From: Zoopage sp. CT-All
Taxonomy: Eukaryota > Zoopagomycota > Zoopagomycetes > Zoopagales > Zoopagaceae
NCBI GenBank assembly: GCA_004114245.1
Contig: QZWS01000081.1
Span: 1 to 28,535 of the forward strand
DNA length: 28,535 bases
Direction of reading: 5' to 3'
This document shows positions 18,798-28,096 of the stretch, piece after piece. The translations under genes and the position numbers were made by a program. The notes beneath the pieces were generated by a model that ran no database searches, was not told the origin of the DNA, and worked only from the letters and a program-made list of their open reading frames with translations. Each line of letters starts with the position of its first letter. The first letter of the stretch is position 1.

Positions 18798-20023
18798 TTA
18801 CGGGTGGTTGGTGTGTTCAAAGATGAGATCCAACGCGGCGAGCTGCCGCTCGGCCATTAGGTCGTTGCACCTCCTCAACACGTGTCGAAAGGGCGTGCCA
18901 CCGGAGTCGATCGTGGTCGAGGTCGCTGCCGCTCCGAGGAAGCCCTTGCCTATAAAGTACCTAACAAAGCATTAGCTTGGCTGAATCAACCAGGACATGC
19001 TCGCACTTTTCAGAGTTAGCAGGCCGACTCGACACGGGCTTGCACAACCACACGCCTCCATCAAACCAACGGCTGCCCATCTCCAATACCTCGCACATTT
19101 CATCGCTGTGCGCATCAAAGAGCTTGCATACAAATGTGCCGCCCGCTCGCAGCAGCCTCCGCGCTAGAATGAACTCACTCCTAATCAGCTTGCTGTGAAC
19201 CGCCTCCTGGGCAGCTTCAAGTCCGCCGTCAACGTTGATAGCTCCATCGGCAAGCACAATATCGGCTGCAGCATTCTGAGTGGCAGCCATGACGAGATCA
19301 ACGAGAGCATCAGCGTTGGCCGGAACAGTTACATCGCCAGTGCCGTCAGCCCCATACGACGCAGTAAACGTTGCCATTTCGCTGTGCTGCGACACGACTT
19401 CCTCGACATAATCAGGCACTATGGTATGCGTGCTTGTGACAGGAGCGTTGGGTGGTTGAGAGCGCAACGTCATGCCAAACCCAACAGTCCTCTGCCTGTC
19501 TCGTCGGCCCTTCCATAGCATATATTCTGGTCAAAGGTTGCAGGACAGCGAGCGGCAAAAACGGCTGGGCGTACCTGAAAATCCGCCTGGACCGCCACAT
19601 ACGTCCACAAACACCAGCCTATCACAGCAGCCTCCTGATTTCTTCCGCATATCTTCCCTCAGGCTGAACATATCATCGAGGTCTGCAAGCTTCAGCGCCG
19701 CGCGGTTCACAAAGCGCCCGTTTTCCAGCCCCGACAGCGGGATGCGATGCAGATGCTCAAATGGATTGGCACGGGCACGCGCCGCGTAAAACGGCCAAGG
19801 AGGAATCGAATTCAATCGAGACTATTCTCTGGTGTTATTTGTGCCGCGAGGGAATCGACGAAAAGCGCACCCTGGCGGCCAGGACATGACTTTGGCGGCC
19901 TTTGTCCACAAGAATGACTGTTTCAGGAGCACCGGCATCGGGAACATTTGAGCTGGCGTCGGGGACATTTGAGCTAGCGCTGGCAAGCCGAAATATGAGC
20001 GGCGACAGCAGAATGTCGGGCAT
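18798..20023 (-). CDS. CMTR1-like mRNA cap 2'-O-methyltransferase (FtsJ/RrmJ fold)
   Basis: Exons 19871-20023, 19575-19821, 19007-19526 and 18798-18960 give 360 residues; the introns are 46-49 nt GT-AG. Key motifs are FVNRAALKLADLD, DVCGGPGGFS-EYMLWKG (SAM site), GFGMTLR, YGADGTGDVT, DIVLADGAINVDGG, GGTFVCKLFD and PVSSRPANSEKYFIGKG. The K-D-K-E tetrad of this fold is present (K of RAALK, D of LADG, K of FVCK, E of PANSE). Motif details fit the cap-1 enzyme CMTR1/MTr1 better than rRNA or tRNA FtsJ enzymes. Only the catalytic domain is present: no G-patch, WW or guanylyltransferase-like part, so it resembles the short protist MTr1. Exon 1 has an imperfect 21-base tandem duplication encoding ASSNVPD twice. 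Confidence 0.88.
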
Positions 20024-20039
20024 TTTCACAGGATGTGAG

Positions 20040-20045
20040 CACGTG
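20040..20045. promoter_or_regulatory. E-box CACGTG
   Basis: A palindromic CACGTG lies 17 bases upstream of the proposed methyltransferase start codon. It could be bound by a Cbf1-like bHLH factor. Evidence is positional only. Confidence 0.25.
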
Positions 20046-20523
20046 GGTTGAGAATGCAACGACTGGGTATGGCCACAAGCATATCATCCAGTAGTGGCTG
20101 TTATATATAGTAGTTAAAAAGTAGTATGTAAGAGTGGCAGTAAGCTGCTACTCCTCTTTTTAGTGTAGTTGTCAAATCTATATCTCAATCATGTTCACCA
20201 TTCCATGGAGCATAATGCTGCATTTATAGATCCAGTAAGCATAGGAATTCTTGCCATTGCCTAGCTGTTCTTGTGCTCTATAGCCAGTATTCAATTGTAA
20301 GGAGTAAATGCAGCAACATCTTCTATGCCAATTTGAGCCTAGCTAATACAGTCTTAAGTAACATCCCACTCAGTATAGCAATAATGACCATGCTAGCCAT
20401 TAAAATCCAAGTAGAGTGCTCTTTTTAGCAGTCAATGCAGCACATCCCTGGCTAACATCCGACCTTCTTCTCACGGTCTCCGCTTTTCTTCCCGCCGCCA
20501 ACTCGCTCTCTGCCTTTAGAGTT

Positions 20524-20579
20524 ACGCCCGAGACAACAGCCTCACGCTTCCACCAACACGATTTCTGATACAGGATACC
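20524..20579 (+). promoter_or_regulatory. Conserved 5' leader of secreted family (third copy)
   Basis: Almost the same as 2028-2084, including ACGCCCGAGACAACAGCCTC and TTTCTGATACAG with an ATACC just before the start codon. It is conserved better than the coding region behind it, which suggests either a functional leader or recent exchange between copies. Confidence 0.6.
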
Positions 20580-21824
20580 ATGAAGTCAATCTCACGTCTC
20601 GTACTTGCTGCTCTGGCGCTCGCAGGCACCATTATGGCGTCGTCGCCCCTTGCCATGAACAACCATGCTGCTGAGCAATCCACGGCCAAGGATATTTATA
20701 ATATGTCTGAACAGCTGCTGACAATCATGGCTAATAGCAACAGCAGATCCATATATAGCGACGTCGCCCAATTACGAAAAGAGTTCTTCCTCAAACATGC
20801 TAACGCTCACCAGAATATGCTGTTCCTATCCTGCTCAACCTATACCGATAAACGGCAACAAAGATGCTATAAGAATCTGGTCTTCGTGACCTTAGACGAC
20901 GCAGAACTTCTCAATAAAACCTGGATCAAAATTCCGTTGATTGAATTGGCACGTGCTTACGCGGATTCAGTCGTTCGTTCATCGTTTGATAACAAATTTG
21001 ATAGATTTGCCATCCGACACAAGACTCGGCTGCTCCTTGAAATTCCCTTAGGCGAGAAATGGACACTCGCCGAGCGGACCGCTCTTATTGGTCTGCGTTA
21101 CTTCATTCAACTTCGAACCAATGGCGATGCGGAGCCCGTGCAAGACGCTGTATCTGCTACCCTCTGCCATGGCATTAATGCCCCCATAAAGCCAGCTAGC
21201 AATGCTGCTCGAAGCCCCATACCCGATGCCGATCTTCTTCAAATTTTAGACTTTCTTCGCAACCCAGCTCACTTGGGACCTGTGTGGCTAGATGCTTTCA
21301 ACATTATTTCGTTGTATGATCGAATTTCCTTGCCCGACTTGCTTACAGGAGCGATCGCGTGTTACCGTGCCCGACCCAACCTACGCGATATCACAGTCGC
21401 ACTGCGTACTCGTCTGTCAGCTGACAGCATGGCGAAAGCCATCGACGAGTTGGATTCTCACTTCTCCTTTAATCAGAACCTCGATACTTCCCCTGGTTCT
21501 AATACAGCAACGCAGCTTGCTAATAGGTTCAGTTATATCAAAGATGCTGACATTTATCTCGCCGTCATAAAGTTTGTTCTCCTCGATTTGCACAAATACA
21601 ATTTGCTGACCAGCCTGGGAATCTCCGCCGAAAGACCAAAAGAATTACTGGCGTTGCTGATGCAATATTGGGCTCTTGAGCGCTTGGAACGTCATCAAGG
21701 GGCTGAGATGGTTAAGCTAGCATTTGCGGCAATGAAGGCGAACGGATTGATGCGAGGTGTGATAGATTTTGAGAGCTTGAAGCGCATGGTTCAGAGTGCA
21801 ACCCCAGATATTGGGAAGCAGTAG
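20580..21824 (+). CDS. Predicted secreted protein, third family member without the F-box-like segment
   Basis: Single-exon gene of 414 residues. It starts MKSISRLVLAALALAGTIMA, a signal peptide matching that of the 2085 gene. The mature part opens with an unrelated short stretch, and the F-box-like region of the other two copies is missing. Similarity resumes around LFLSCSTYTDKRQQRC (the conserved Cys pair, here CX10C) and runs to the end: AVQDAVSATLC, IKPA, CYRARPNLRDI, ELDSHFSFNQN, DADIYLAVIKFVLLDL, YWALERLERHQGAEM. No known domain. The intact frame and shared leader suggest it is expressed. It sits among housekeeping genes 17 kb from its relatives. Confidence 0.85.
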   Translation: MKSISRLVLAALALAGTIMASSPLAMNNHAAEQSTAKDIYNMSEQLLTIMANSNSRSIYSDVAQLRKEFFLKHANAHQNMLFLSCSTYTDKRQQRCYKNLVFVTLDDAELLNKTWIKIPLIELARAYADSVVRSSFDNKFDRFAIRHKTRLLLEIPLGEKWTLAERTALIGLRYFIQLRTNGDAEPVQDAVSATLCHGINAPIKPASNAARSPIPDADLLQILDFLRNPAHLGPVWLDAFNIISLYDRISLPDLLTGAIACYRARPNLRDITVALRTRLSADSMAKAIDELDSHFSFNQNLDTSPGSNTATQLANRFSYIKDADIYLAVIKFVLLDLHKYNLLTSLGISAERPKELLALLMQYWALERLERHQGAEMVKLAFAAMKANGLMRGVIDFESLKRMVQSATPDIGKQ

Positions 21825-22098
21825 CTGGAGGCTTTGCGCAAATTTCAAAGTTTTATTATCCAGACATGTCTGCTCTCTCTCCAAAGTCAGTGCTATGGCA
21901 AGCAACTCCAAACCCCAAAGATTCTAGAAGGAATGTATGCTGTTTTTTTAAAATTCGTGCAAAGCCTCGCATCAAGCTCTGTATATTGAAAGGGCGAGCT
22001 CCAGAATGCAACCCATGCAAACTCCTCTCAATAAATCTAGTCCTATAAACAAGCAGTCGCAGCTGTTCATCGTCGGGATGCGCGGACACCAGGCGGCT

Positions 22099-22585
22099 TT
22101 AACCGTTGCGGCTGGCCTCGAATTCGGTTGGCGTCTTGGTCGATAGCACCAGCGCGTGCAGCCCAGCATCAAACTCATCCTCAAGCAGCTTGTGCAGCAT
22201 TCTGTGGCGCTGCACCTGACTCTACAGCAAGTTTACAAATCCAAGTGCATATGCATGGCAGCAACCTTGCCGGTGAACGCGTCGGATACAACCCGGACCC
22301 TACGGCAAGCCAACAGGCATCAACGAAATACGACAAAATCGCCGGGCCTACGTAAAGTGCGTTTCAGTGGCGGTGGAGCCTCGCATGGCCGCGTGTCCGG
22401 CATGCGCGGCGCTGTCGTTTGAGATTTCCAATTCGACCGGCTTTAGCGCCTCTTGAATCTGTGTTGCTCGTGGAATGCAGATACAGAGCAGATAAATATG
22501 TTACCTTGAGATGCATGGCAGCTTGCATTGGTCCGGCGGCTAGCGACGAGGGCATGATGGCGGAGTGCAGCAATCGACGGAGCAT
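22099..22585 (-). CDS. BOL1: Mitochondrial BolA-family protein (Bol1/BOLA1-like)
   Basis: Exons 22505-22585, 22352-22458, 22266-22299 and 22099-22215 give 112 residues; introns are 46, 52 and 50 nt, GT-AG. The N-terminus MLRRLLHSAIMPSSLAAG is a plausible mitochondrial presequence. The BolA fold is complete: GPMQAAMHLKIQEALKPVEL, EISNDSAAHAGH, ETHFTVRVVSDAFTGK, VQRHRMLHKLL, GLHALVLSTKTPTEF. Both His sites linked to cluster binding with monothiol glutaredoxin are kept (loop HAGH and RHR). Bol1 with Grx5 helps load 4Fe-4S clusters onto mitochondrial enzymes. Only 28 bases separate its start codon from that of a second BolA gene on the other strand. Confidence 0.93.
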
Positions 22586-22613
22586 CGAGAGTAGTCATGC
22601 TTGCTGTTCGCCC

Positions 22614-23169
22614 ATGCTGTCGCGCGTCCTGTCCGCCGTAAGAGCATATCCCGGCTCCCGAGTCGCGCGCAATGCGACGATAAGATATCAGCCAAGATGG
22701 ACGCGAGGAGAGGCGGGATCCAGTAACCACGGCAAGGGCCCGCTTCAGGAAGCCATGGAGCACAAAGTATGCCAGCCGCGCTAGCTGCGCGTCTTCTGCG
22801 CCAAGTCTTGAACTAATTTAATGCTGCATAATCTGGCTAGATTGCTGCTGGTTTTGGCGGCGGAAGTGACGCGACAGGGCTGAGACTGGTTGTACATAAC
22901 GACTCGTTTCCAGCAGAGTCGCACTTCCGGTATGTGGTCAGCATCGTTGCCTCCATATTATCATGCTATTCATAGAGTGGAGGTGATATCAGACGCGTTT
23001 TCTGGAAAGGTTTGCTCTCGCCTATCATGCTGTGTTGGCTAACGCCTCCTGTCAGTCACTGCCTGTCCGGCATCGCATGGTATACGGACTGATCCAGGAT
23101 GAACTCAACTCGGGGATACATGCCATACAGCTGATGACAAAGACGGAATCAGAGATAGCCAAGATATGA
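22614..23169 (+). CDS. Second BolA-family protein, divergent paralogue lacking the loop histidines
   Basis: Exons 22614-22766, 22841-22929, 22976-23009 and 23056-23169 give 129 residues; introns are 74, 46 and 46 nt, GT-AG. The frame starts MLSRVLSAVRAYPGSRVAR, a basic presequence of about 35 residues, so mitochondrial import is likely. The fold then reads GPLQEAMEHKIAAGF, LRLVVHNDSF, ESHFRVEVISDAFSGK, LPVRHRMVYGLIQDEL, GIHAIQLMTKT. All three introns fall at the same codons and phases as in the neighbouring BolA gene, and exon 3 is 34 bases in both. The loop between NDS and the ETHF/ESHF strand is shorter and has lost the HAGH histidines, while the RHR histidine remains. No single open frame covers this gene, so it is easily missed. 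Confidence 0.88.
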
Positions 23170-23268
23170 GGTGCACAATCGTTATCGGCAGAATTCCCGA
23201 CAATAGTGACATGTCGCCACGATCCATAGGCTCTCAATAGTTACGAACACTGGCATTTGTGCATTTCA

Positions 23269-24099
23269 TTACACTTCTGCAGGGACAACGACAACGTGCA
23301 CTGTGATCTCGTCCGTTTCGCTCTTGCCACTTCCAATTTTCGCCACATACTCGCCCACATGTCGGATCTTATCGATCGTTCTCCTTCCCGCTGCAGCGTC
23401 ACCTCCTGCTTTTATTACCACCATCTGGCGATCGATGACCACGCCATAGGCTTGCGATAACTCGTTGATGATGTCCTGCACCGTCACGGACCCAAATATC
23501 ATTGGCCGTGGCGCATCACTTGGAATATTGCTAGCTTCTCCTTCTGGCGTCACTAGCGCCACTGGTATCACAGTTGATGGCCGTACAGGACGCGCGAAGC
23601 GGATAGTAGTGGAGGCCGAGAGCACTGCGCGCGCTGCGGCGATCATCTCTGCACGCGACATTTTTCCCTATGTAGCTAGTTAGCCGCATTGAAAGCGCAT
23701 ACCCACAAGGCATACCAGGGACTGCGCAATGTTGCTGACCTCCGTGTCCAACGATGTCTGTTGCCGGGATGCCTCGAGGGCGGCTGCAGCAGCTTCCGCC
23801 ATGCGACTTCGCGGTCCTGTATACTTGATAATGTACCGGGCCTTTCTCATTGGGTAGAGTTGATTTCGCATGCGCCCTGCTACAGGCCGTCCTCTCAGAC
23901 AAAGTACGGGCATCGCGGGCGAGTACCTGCAACTTCAAGGACATCTCCCTGCTTTCCGAGATTCTGCACGTTCTTAAGCAGCTCAACCTGCACCATCGAC
24001 GCGTGTCCGCGAACAAAAGGACCCTATAGTAATTCCTGTAGTCTTGTGGATGCATTGCAGGCGCACTCTGAGGGCCCGAAGGGATGCAAGGCGCAGCAT
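23269..24099 (-). CDS. MRPL9: Mitochondrial large-subunit ribosomal protein bL9m
   Basis: Exons 24067-24099, 23927-24023, 23716-23876 and 23269-23667 give 229 residues; introns are 43, 50 and 48 nt, GT-AG. Exon 1 (MLRLASLRALR) is a short presequence. The L9 N-terminal domain follows: VQVELLKNVQNLGKQGDVLE, then VAGRMRNQLYPMRKARY, the family signature. A helical linker (MAEAAAAALEA) and the C-terminal L9 domain (FGSVTVQDIINELSQAYGVV, then IDRQMV and IRHVGEYVAKI) complete it. bL9 binds near the L1 stalk base of the large subunit. The yeast counterpart is Mrpl50. The start codon is 31 bases from that of the divergent Tcd1 gene. Confidence 0.94.
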
Positions 24100-24130
24100 G
24101 GTGGATTGGGTCTGACACTCCCAGCCCGCC

Positions 24131-25519
24131 ATGTCACCGCTGTCATCCTCCCCCGCGGCGCAGCTCATCCTAATCGCGCTTGCATCCGCCTCCCTCTCCG
24201 CCTCGGCGATCTTCTCCTTCCAATTTGCAAATCGACGGTACCGGCGGAATGTTGCTAAGAAGGACCTTTTTGCGCGAGACGATTGCCTCGACCATGGCCT
24301 CGACCGTGGCCTCGATGATGCCGCAATCTCCCTCAACCTGTATCCCGCCGGTGCTGGCCGACACGAGGAGGAAGAATTAACCAGGGAGCAGCTCTCGCGC
24401 ACCACATTTTTCCTTACCCCTCCAGGCATGCAACGCCTCACGTCCGCGTACGTCGTGGTCGTCGGCGTCGGTGGAGTTGGCTCTGCTGCCGCCACGGCCT
24501 TGCTGCGCAACGGTGTCACCCATCTCCGCATCATTGATTTCGACCAACTCACGCTTTCATCGCTCAATCGTCATGCGTGTGCGATTCGTGCGGATGTGGG
24601 CCGGGCAAAGGTGGATGTGCTCCGCGAGTATCTCCTGCGAATCATGCCCGAGGCCAAGATTGACGCGCGCCGGGGGATGTTTCGTGCTGACACCGCTGAT
24701 GATCTCCTGGACGGTCACATCGATTATGTCCTGGATTGCATCGACGATATATCGACAAAGAGCTTGTTGATCAAGTACTGTGTGCGCCGCGGCATACCGA
24801 TTGTGTCGAGCATGGGTGCCGGTGCCAAGGCCGATGCATCGCGTATCCAGATCGCGGATATCTCCAACACACATGAATGTGCCCTGGCCCGTGCTGTACG
24901 GCGTGAGCTTCGACTCGCAGGGATCACAAGCGGTGTCACGGTCGTATACAGCACCGAGAAGCCGGGCGCCGCACGACTACTGCCGCTCGATGATGCCCGT
25001 GTGCAGGATGCTGGCGAGTTTGCTCCGGCGCCAAATTTCCGGGCCCGGATCCTGCCCGTTCTTGGGCCCATTCCCACCATGTTTGGCCTGGCACTCGCCA
25101 CGCACGTTTTGACGGCAATTGCCGCCACTGTCAAGGTGCGACCCATGCCGATCAAGCTTCGCCCAGCGCTGTACGAGAAGATGCATCGCGATTTGGCTGT
25201 TCGTGAGAGAAAGGCATTCGGACTGGAGGACGGCACCGGAATCGGTATGAGCGTCGCAGATGCAGGGTATGTTCTTGATGAGCTCTTCCTTGGCAAATCC
25301 GTCGTGTCAGGCAGCATGGATAAGCTTGTCCTGGTGAGATGGGATGTGACAAAGCCCGTGGCAGTGGATAATTGTGCAGTCATGACCAGGGCAGAAGCTG
25401 ATAGACATGCACGGGTGGTTGCTGACGAAGGCTACTCAAAGGACGTGTTGCAGCGCATGCAGGATATTCAGGACGAGCAGCAAAGATTGGAGCGGTGGAG
25501 GACGGCGTTGGTGCTATAG
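24131..25519 (+). CDS. TCD1: tRNA threonylcarbamoyladenosine dehydratase (TcdA/Tcd1 family)
   Basis: Single-exon gene of 462 residues. A hydrophobic N-terminal segment (about 10-32, QLILIALASASLSASAIF) would anchor it in a membrane, as in yeast Tcd1/Tcd2 at the mitochondrial outer membrane. An E1-like Rossmann domain begins at TREQLSRTTFFLTPPGMQRL, then GVGGVGS (112-118, ATP site), IDFDQLTLSSLNRHA, DYVLDCIDDISTK and VSSMGAGAKADAS. These are the TcdA signatures. The enzyme uses ATP to cyclise t6A37 of ANN-decoding tRNAs to ct6A, improving decoding. Animals generally lack this gene, which supports a fungal origin. Confidence 0.95.
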   Translation: MSPLSSSPAAQLILIALASASLSASAIFSFQFANRRYRRNVAKKDLFARDDCLDHGLDRGLDDAAISLNLYPAGAGRHEEEELTREQLSRTTFFLTPPGMQRLTSAYVVVVGVGGVGSAAATALLRNGVTHLRIIDFDQLTLSSLNRHACAIRADVGRAKVDVLREYLLRIMPEAKIDARRGMFRADTADDLLDGHIDYVLDCIDDISTKSLLIKYCVRRGIPIVSSMGAGAKADASRIQIADISNTHECALARAVRRELRLAGITSGVTVVYSTEKPGAARLLPLDDARVQDAGEFAPAPNFRARILPVLGPIPTMFGLALATHVLTAIAATVKVRPMPIKLRPALYEKMHRDLAVRERKAFGLEDGTGIGMSVADAGYVLDELFLGKSVVSGSMDKLVLVRWDVTKPVAVDNCAVMTRAEADRHARVVADEGYSKDVLQRMQDIQDEQQRLERWRTALVL

Positions 25520-25597
25520 TGCACAGCTAGATATTTAAGGGCTACAATATAGTGTTGATACAAGCGCTCGATATATTATAGCTGCTGCTGCCATGCC

Positions 25598-27824
25598 TTA
25601 CTGGAACTTGTTCTTGAGCACGACGACTTTGATCGTCTTCCCAGTCGCTTCATCGACCTTGTCTGCAAACCGAGATACCGCACCAACCACTGCTTGCACT
25701 TCGGCCTGCCGCTTCTTGAGTGGGCCAAATCTTGCCTTAAGGCGAGCCAGCAATTGTTCAATTGGGAGACCAGGGTTGGCTCGAATGACTTCTATCACGC
25801 CCTCATTCGTAATGGCCACTTCCGTTTTGGTCGTCTCGGCCGTTGCACTCACTGGGCCAGGCCTTGGCGACAAATTTGGACTGGCTCGAGCGCTGGCATC
25901 ACGCGATGCTGGTACACTATTGGATCGACTCAATGGTACACCTCCGCCAGCCTTATCGCCATCCACCATCGCGCTCTTTTGACGTTTGACCATTGGCCCA
26001 GCAGCGGGAACATTAGTAGGCGAGACAACATGATCCTGGGTTGGCATCTCGGGGGAGAGCGGGCGCTTAGATGCGGCCCGCGACAGACTTGACGGTGGAG
26101 CTAGTGGAGCTAGTGGCGCAGGTGTTCCAGCGCGAGAGCGCGTCGGCGTTGCGGGAGGCTCGGCTGCCGCCAACAGCTGTGGTTTATCAGGCTCCGCTGT
26201 AGTGTCAATGACCTCGGGTTCGGGCAAATCTGGCTCAAGTTCGTTCTCGCCGATGCCAATACCGAACTAGATTATAGCAGTCAGGAATAGACGGTGGCAT
26301 GCACCACGTTCTCGCCTTTTTAGCAAAGGGATCTAGCTCGGTATCTGTGTCATCACTTTCATCGCCCAGGTCTTCGGTATCAATTATCAGCGATTTGGCA
26401 GTCGTATTTTTCGTTTTTTTGGGCTGACCCTTAAGCTTGGCAGCTATTTTAGAAGCGTCCTTGCCAGAGTTGACCACAACGCCCTTCTTGCGACCTTTGG
26501 CGGATTTACTTCCTCCCTGTGCATCGTCGTCTTCCTCTGAGCCAAACAAATCGTCCTGCTCGGCCATACGATACTCGTTCATCACGCGCTTTTTGGCCTC
26601 GCGCTCCTCTTCGTTCAGCGCAGCCTCATTGATATCTTCACCGGCGCCGGCCAAGTAGCCAGTCTCCTCGTCATCCTGGAACTCTGCGCCGTAGTCAAAA
26701 TCCACCTCGTCTTCGACATCGCCACGCATGTCCTTACGTTCGGCAAGACGTTCAGCGCGCATGCGACGGTGACCCTGGTCGCCGATGTCATCGTCGCCGA
26801 ACAAATCTTCATCATCAATGCCACGGTCCACCAACCGCATGCCGGACGACTGAATACCGCCATAGCTATGCCCGCGCGCAGCAGCACTCAACCCGAAGCG
26901 CTCAGACAAGGACGTTGTGATGCCCTTGGGAGGTGCGCCGCCGCCGAACCTATGCATTGGCGTGCCGCGCTTCGGCACACCGCCCATCAGCCGATTCGCC
27001 TCTTCAGGATCAATAGGCCGGTAGCGCGGTTTCGGGGTGAATTCAAATCGGCGGTCGATCAGCTGCAGGACAAACTCGCGGCCATGCTCGGAGATTGTGA
27101 GCACGGCGTACCGTGAGGCTTCATTTTCCAGCGCAACGTGGCCCTCGAACGAACGCCAGGGCCCGGAATGCGGCGCCCGCGGGGCACGCTCTCCCGCCGC
27201 TGGCGCATCCTTATCCTTGGAAGCAGCCGTCGAAGCATGCGCAATATCCTCATCCTCGATTTTGGATGCGACTCTTTCGTCCCACGCCACCCCGTCCTCG
27301 AGAATCCATGGAAGCGCGTCCTTCGCCCGCTGCTCACGCTTGCGGCGCTGCTTCAGATCCGCGATGGGAAACACGCGACGGGTTTTCTTCTCGAACAAAT
27401 TCGAGCGCTGCCAGGAGCGTCCGGTGGGCGCGAGCAGCTTGGTGTCGAGCGCTTTGCGCCGCCGCGCCGGCATCTTTTTGGCGGTCAGAGCAGTGGCGGC
27501 CTCGGTGAGAATCACATCCCCGGACTCCTCTCGACGTTTTACCACATCCGCAGCCAGCATCTCCTCCATTTGGTCCTTTCGCAGTAGCTTGATGGGCTCC
27601 TTCCATCCAGTGGTGAAATCCTGGATGGGGGTCTGGGAGGCAGGGAGCGCGAACCGCATGAGATGGAGACGCGGGCGTGGGCGAAATGGCCGGTCGGGCT
27701 CGGGGTGGGCCCGCGGGCCGGTGACGATGGGGAATTGGACGTTGAATGGCTGCTGTGGCTGCACGGTGGATGCAACGTGAGGCTGCGCGGCCGGGGGTCG
27801 ACGCAGCGCGGAAGGAGGCTGCAT
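25598..27824 (-). CDS. TFG1: TFIIF alpha subunit (RAP74/Tfg1)
   Basis: Exons 26316-27824 and 25598-26266 give 725 residues, like yeast Tfg1 (735). The N-terminal dimerisation domain keeps WKEPIKLLRK, GRSWQRSNLFEKKTR, LPWILEDG and a triple-barrel half around RYAVLTISEHGREFVLQL. An acidic and Lys-rich middle (about 330-500) follows. The C-terminal winged helix (VIEVIRANPGLPIEQLLARL, then KVVVLKNKFQ) binds the CTD phosphatase Fcp1 in homologues. TFIIF escorts RNA polymerase II into the preinitiation complex. The single intron (26267-26315, 49 nt) has a CTGAC branch and CTAG end but needs a GC donor (AAAAAG|GCGAGA). No GT gives the right phase, and GC joins DPFAKK to FGIGIGENEL. It is tail to tail with TCD1, 78 bases apart. 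Confidence 0.94.
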
Positions 27825-28005
27825 GGCGCGGAGTCGTTACCGCCGGAGAAGCGGATGCTGTAGTTTCTGCGAGAAATTGACGGGAAGCGGCAGCAGGACG
27901 GGGATCAGCGCGCGGTGTCCCGAGAGGCTGGCTGCAATTCGGGATGAGTCTGGCTGACTGCTGGCAGTATGGATTGAGAAACACATGTTGCAGTGCAAGA
28001 ACCAA

Positions 28006-28053
28006 TCACTGCCACCTCTCACTGCCATCCTCTCGCTGCCATCTTCTCGCTGC
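28006..28053. repeat. 13-14-base tandem repeat upstream of TFG1
   Basis: Three and a half consecutive copies of TC(A/G)CTGCCA(C/T)C(C/T)TC, read on the minus strand as a repeated TGGCAG(C/T)GA core. They lie about 180-230 bases upstream of the TFG1 start, between it and the next minus-strand gene. It could be a cluster of protein-binding sites in the TFG1 promoter or a simple slippage array. Confidence 0.6.
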
Positions 28054-28096
28054 AAAACTGAGCATTGGCCGACTGATCGACCGCTCCTATCTACGA

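Larger units (their letters stand above)
20024..20579. other. Divergent upstream region, AT-rich
   Basis: 556 bases between the methyltransferase start and the third family gene. They are clearly AT-richer than the flanking genes, with TATATATAG near 20103. No gene is seen. An E-box (20040-20045) lies next to the methyltransferase start, and the conserved family leader (20524-20579) ends the stretch. Confidence 0.5.

Noticed and set aside
21825-22098. Possible extra gene or mobile element between the third family gene and BolA
   Set aside because: Only short meaningless frames and AT-rich sequence are present. No terminal repeats, target-site duplication or transposase similarity was seen here or elsewhere in the window.
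27037-27780. 247-codon plus-strand open frame
   Set aside because: It is antisense to TFIIF alpha, and its Ser/Arg-rich translation is typical of a reverse-strand shadow.
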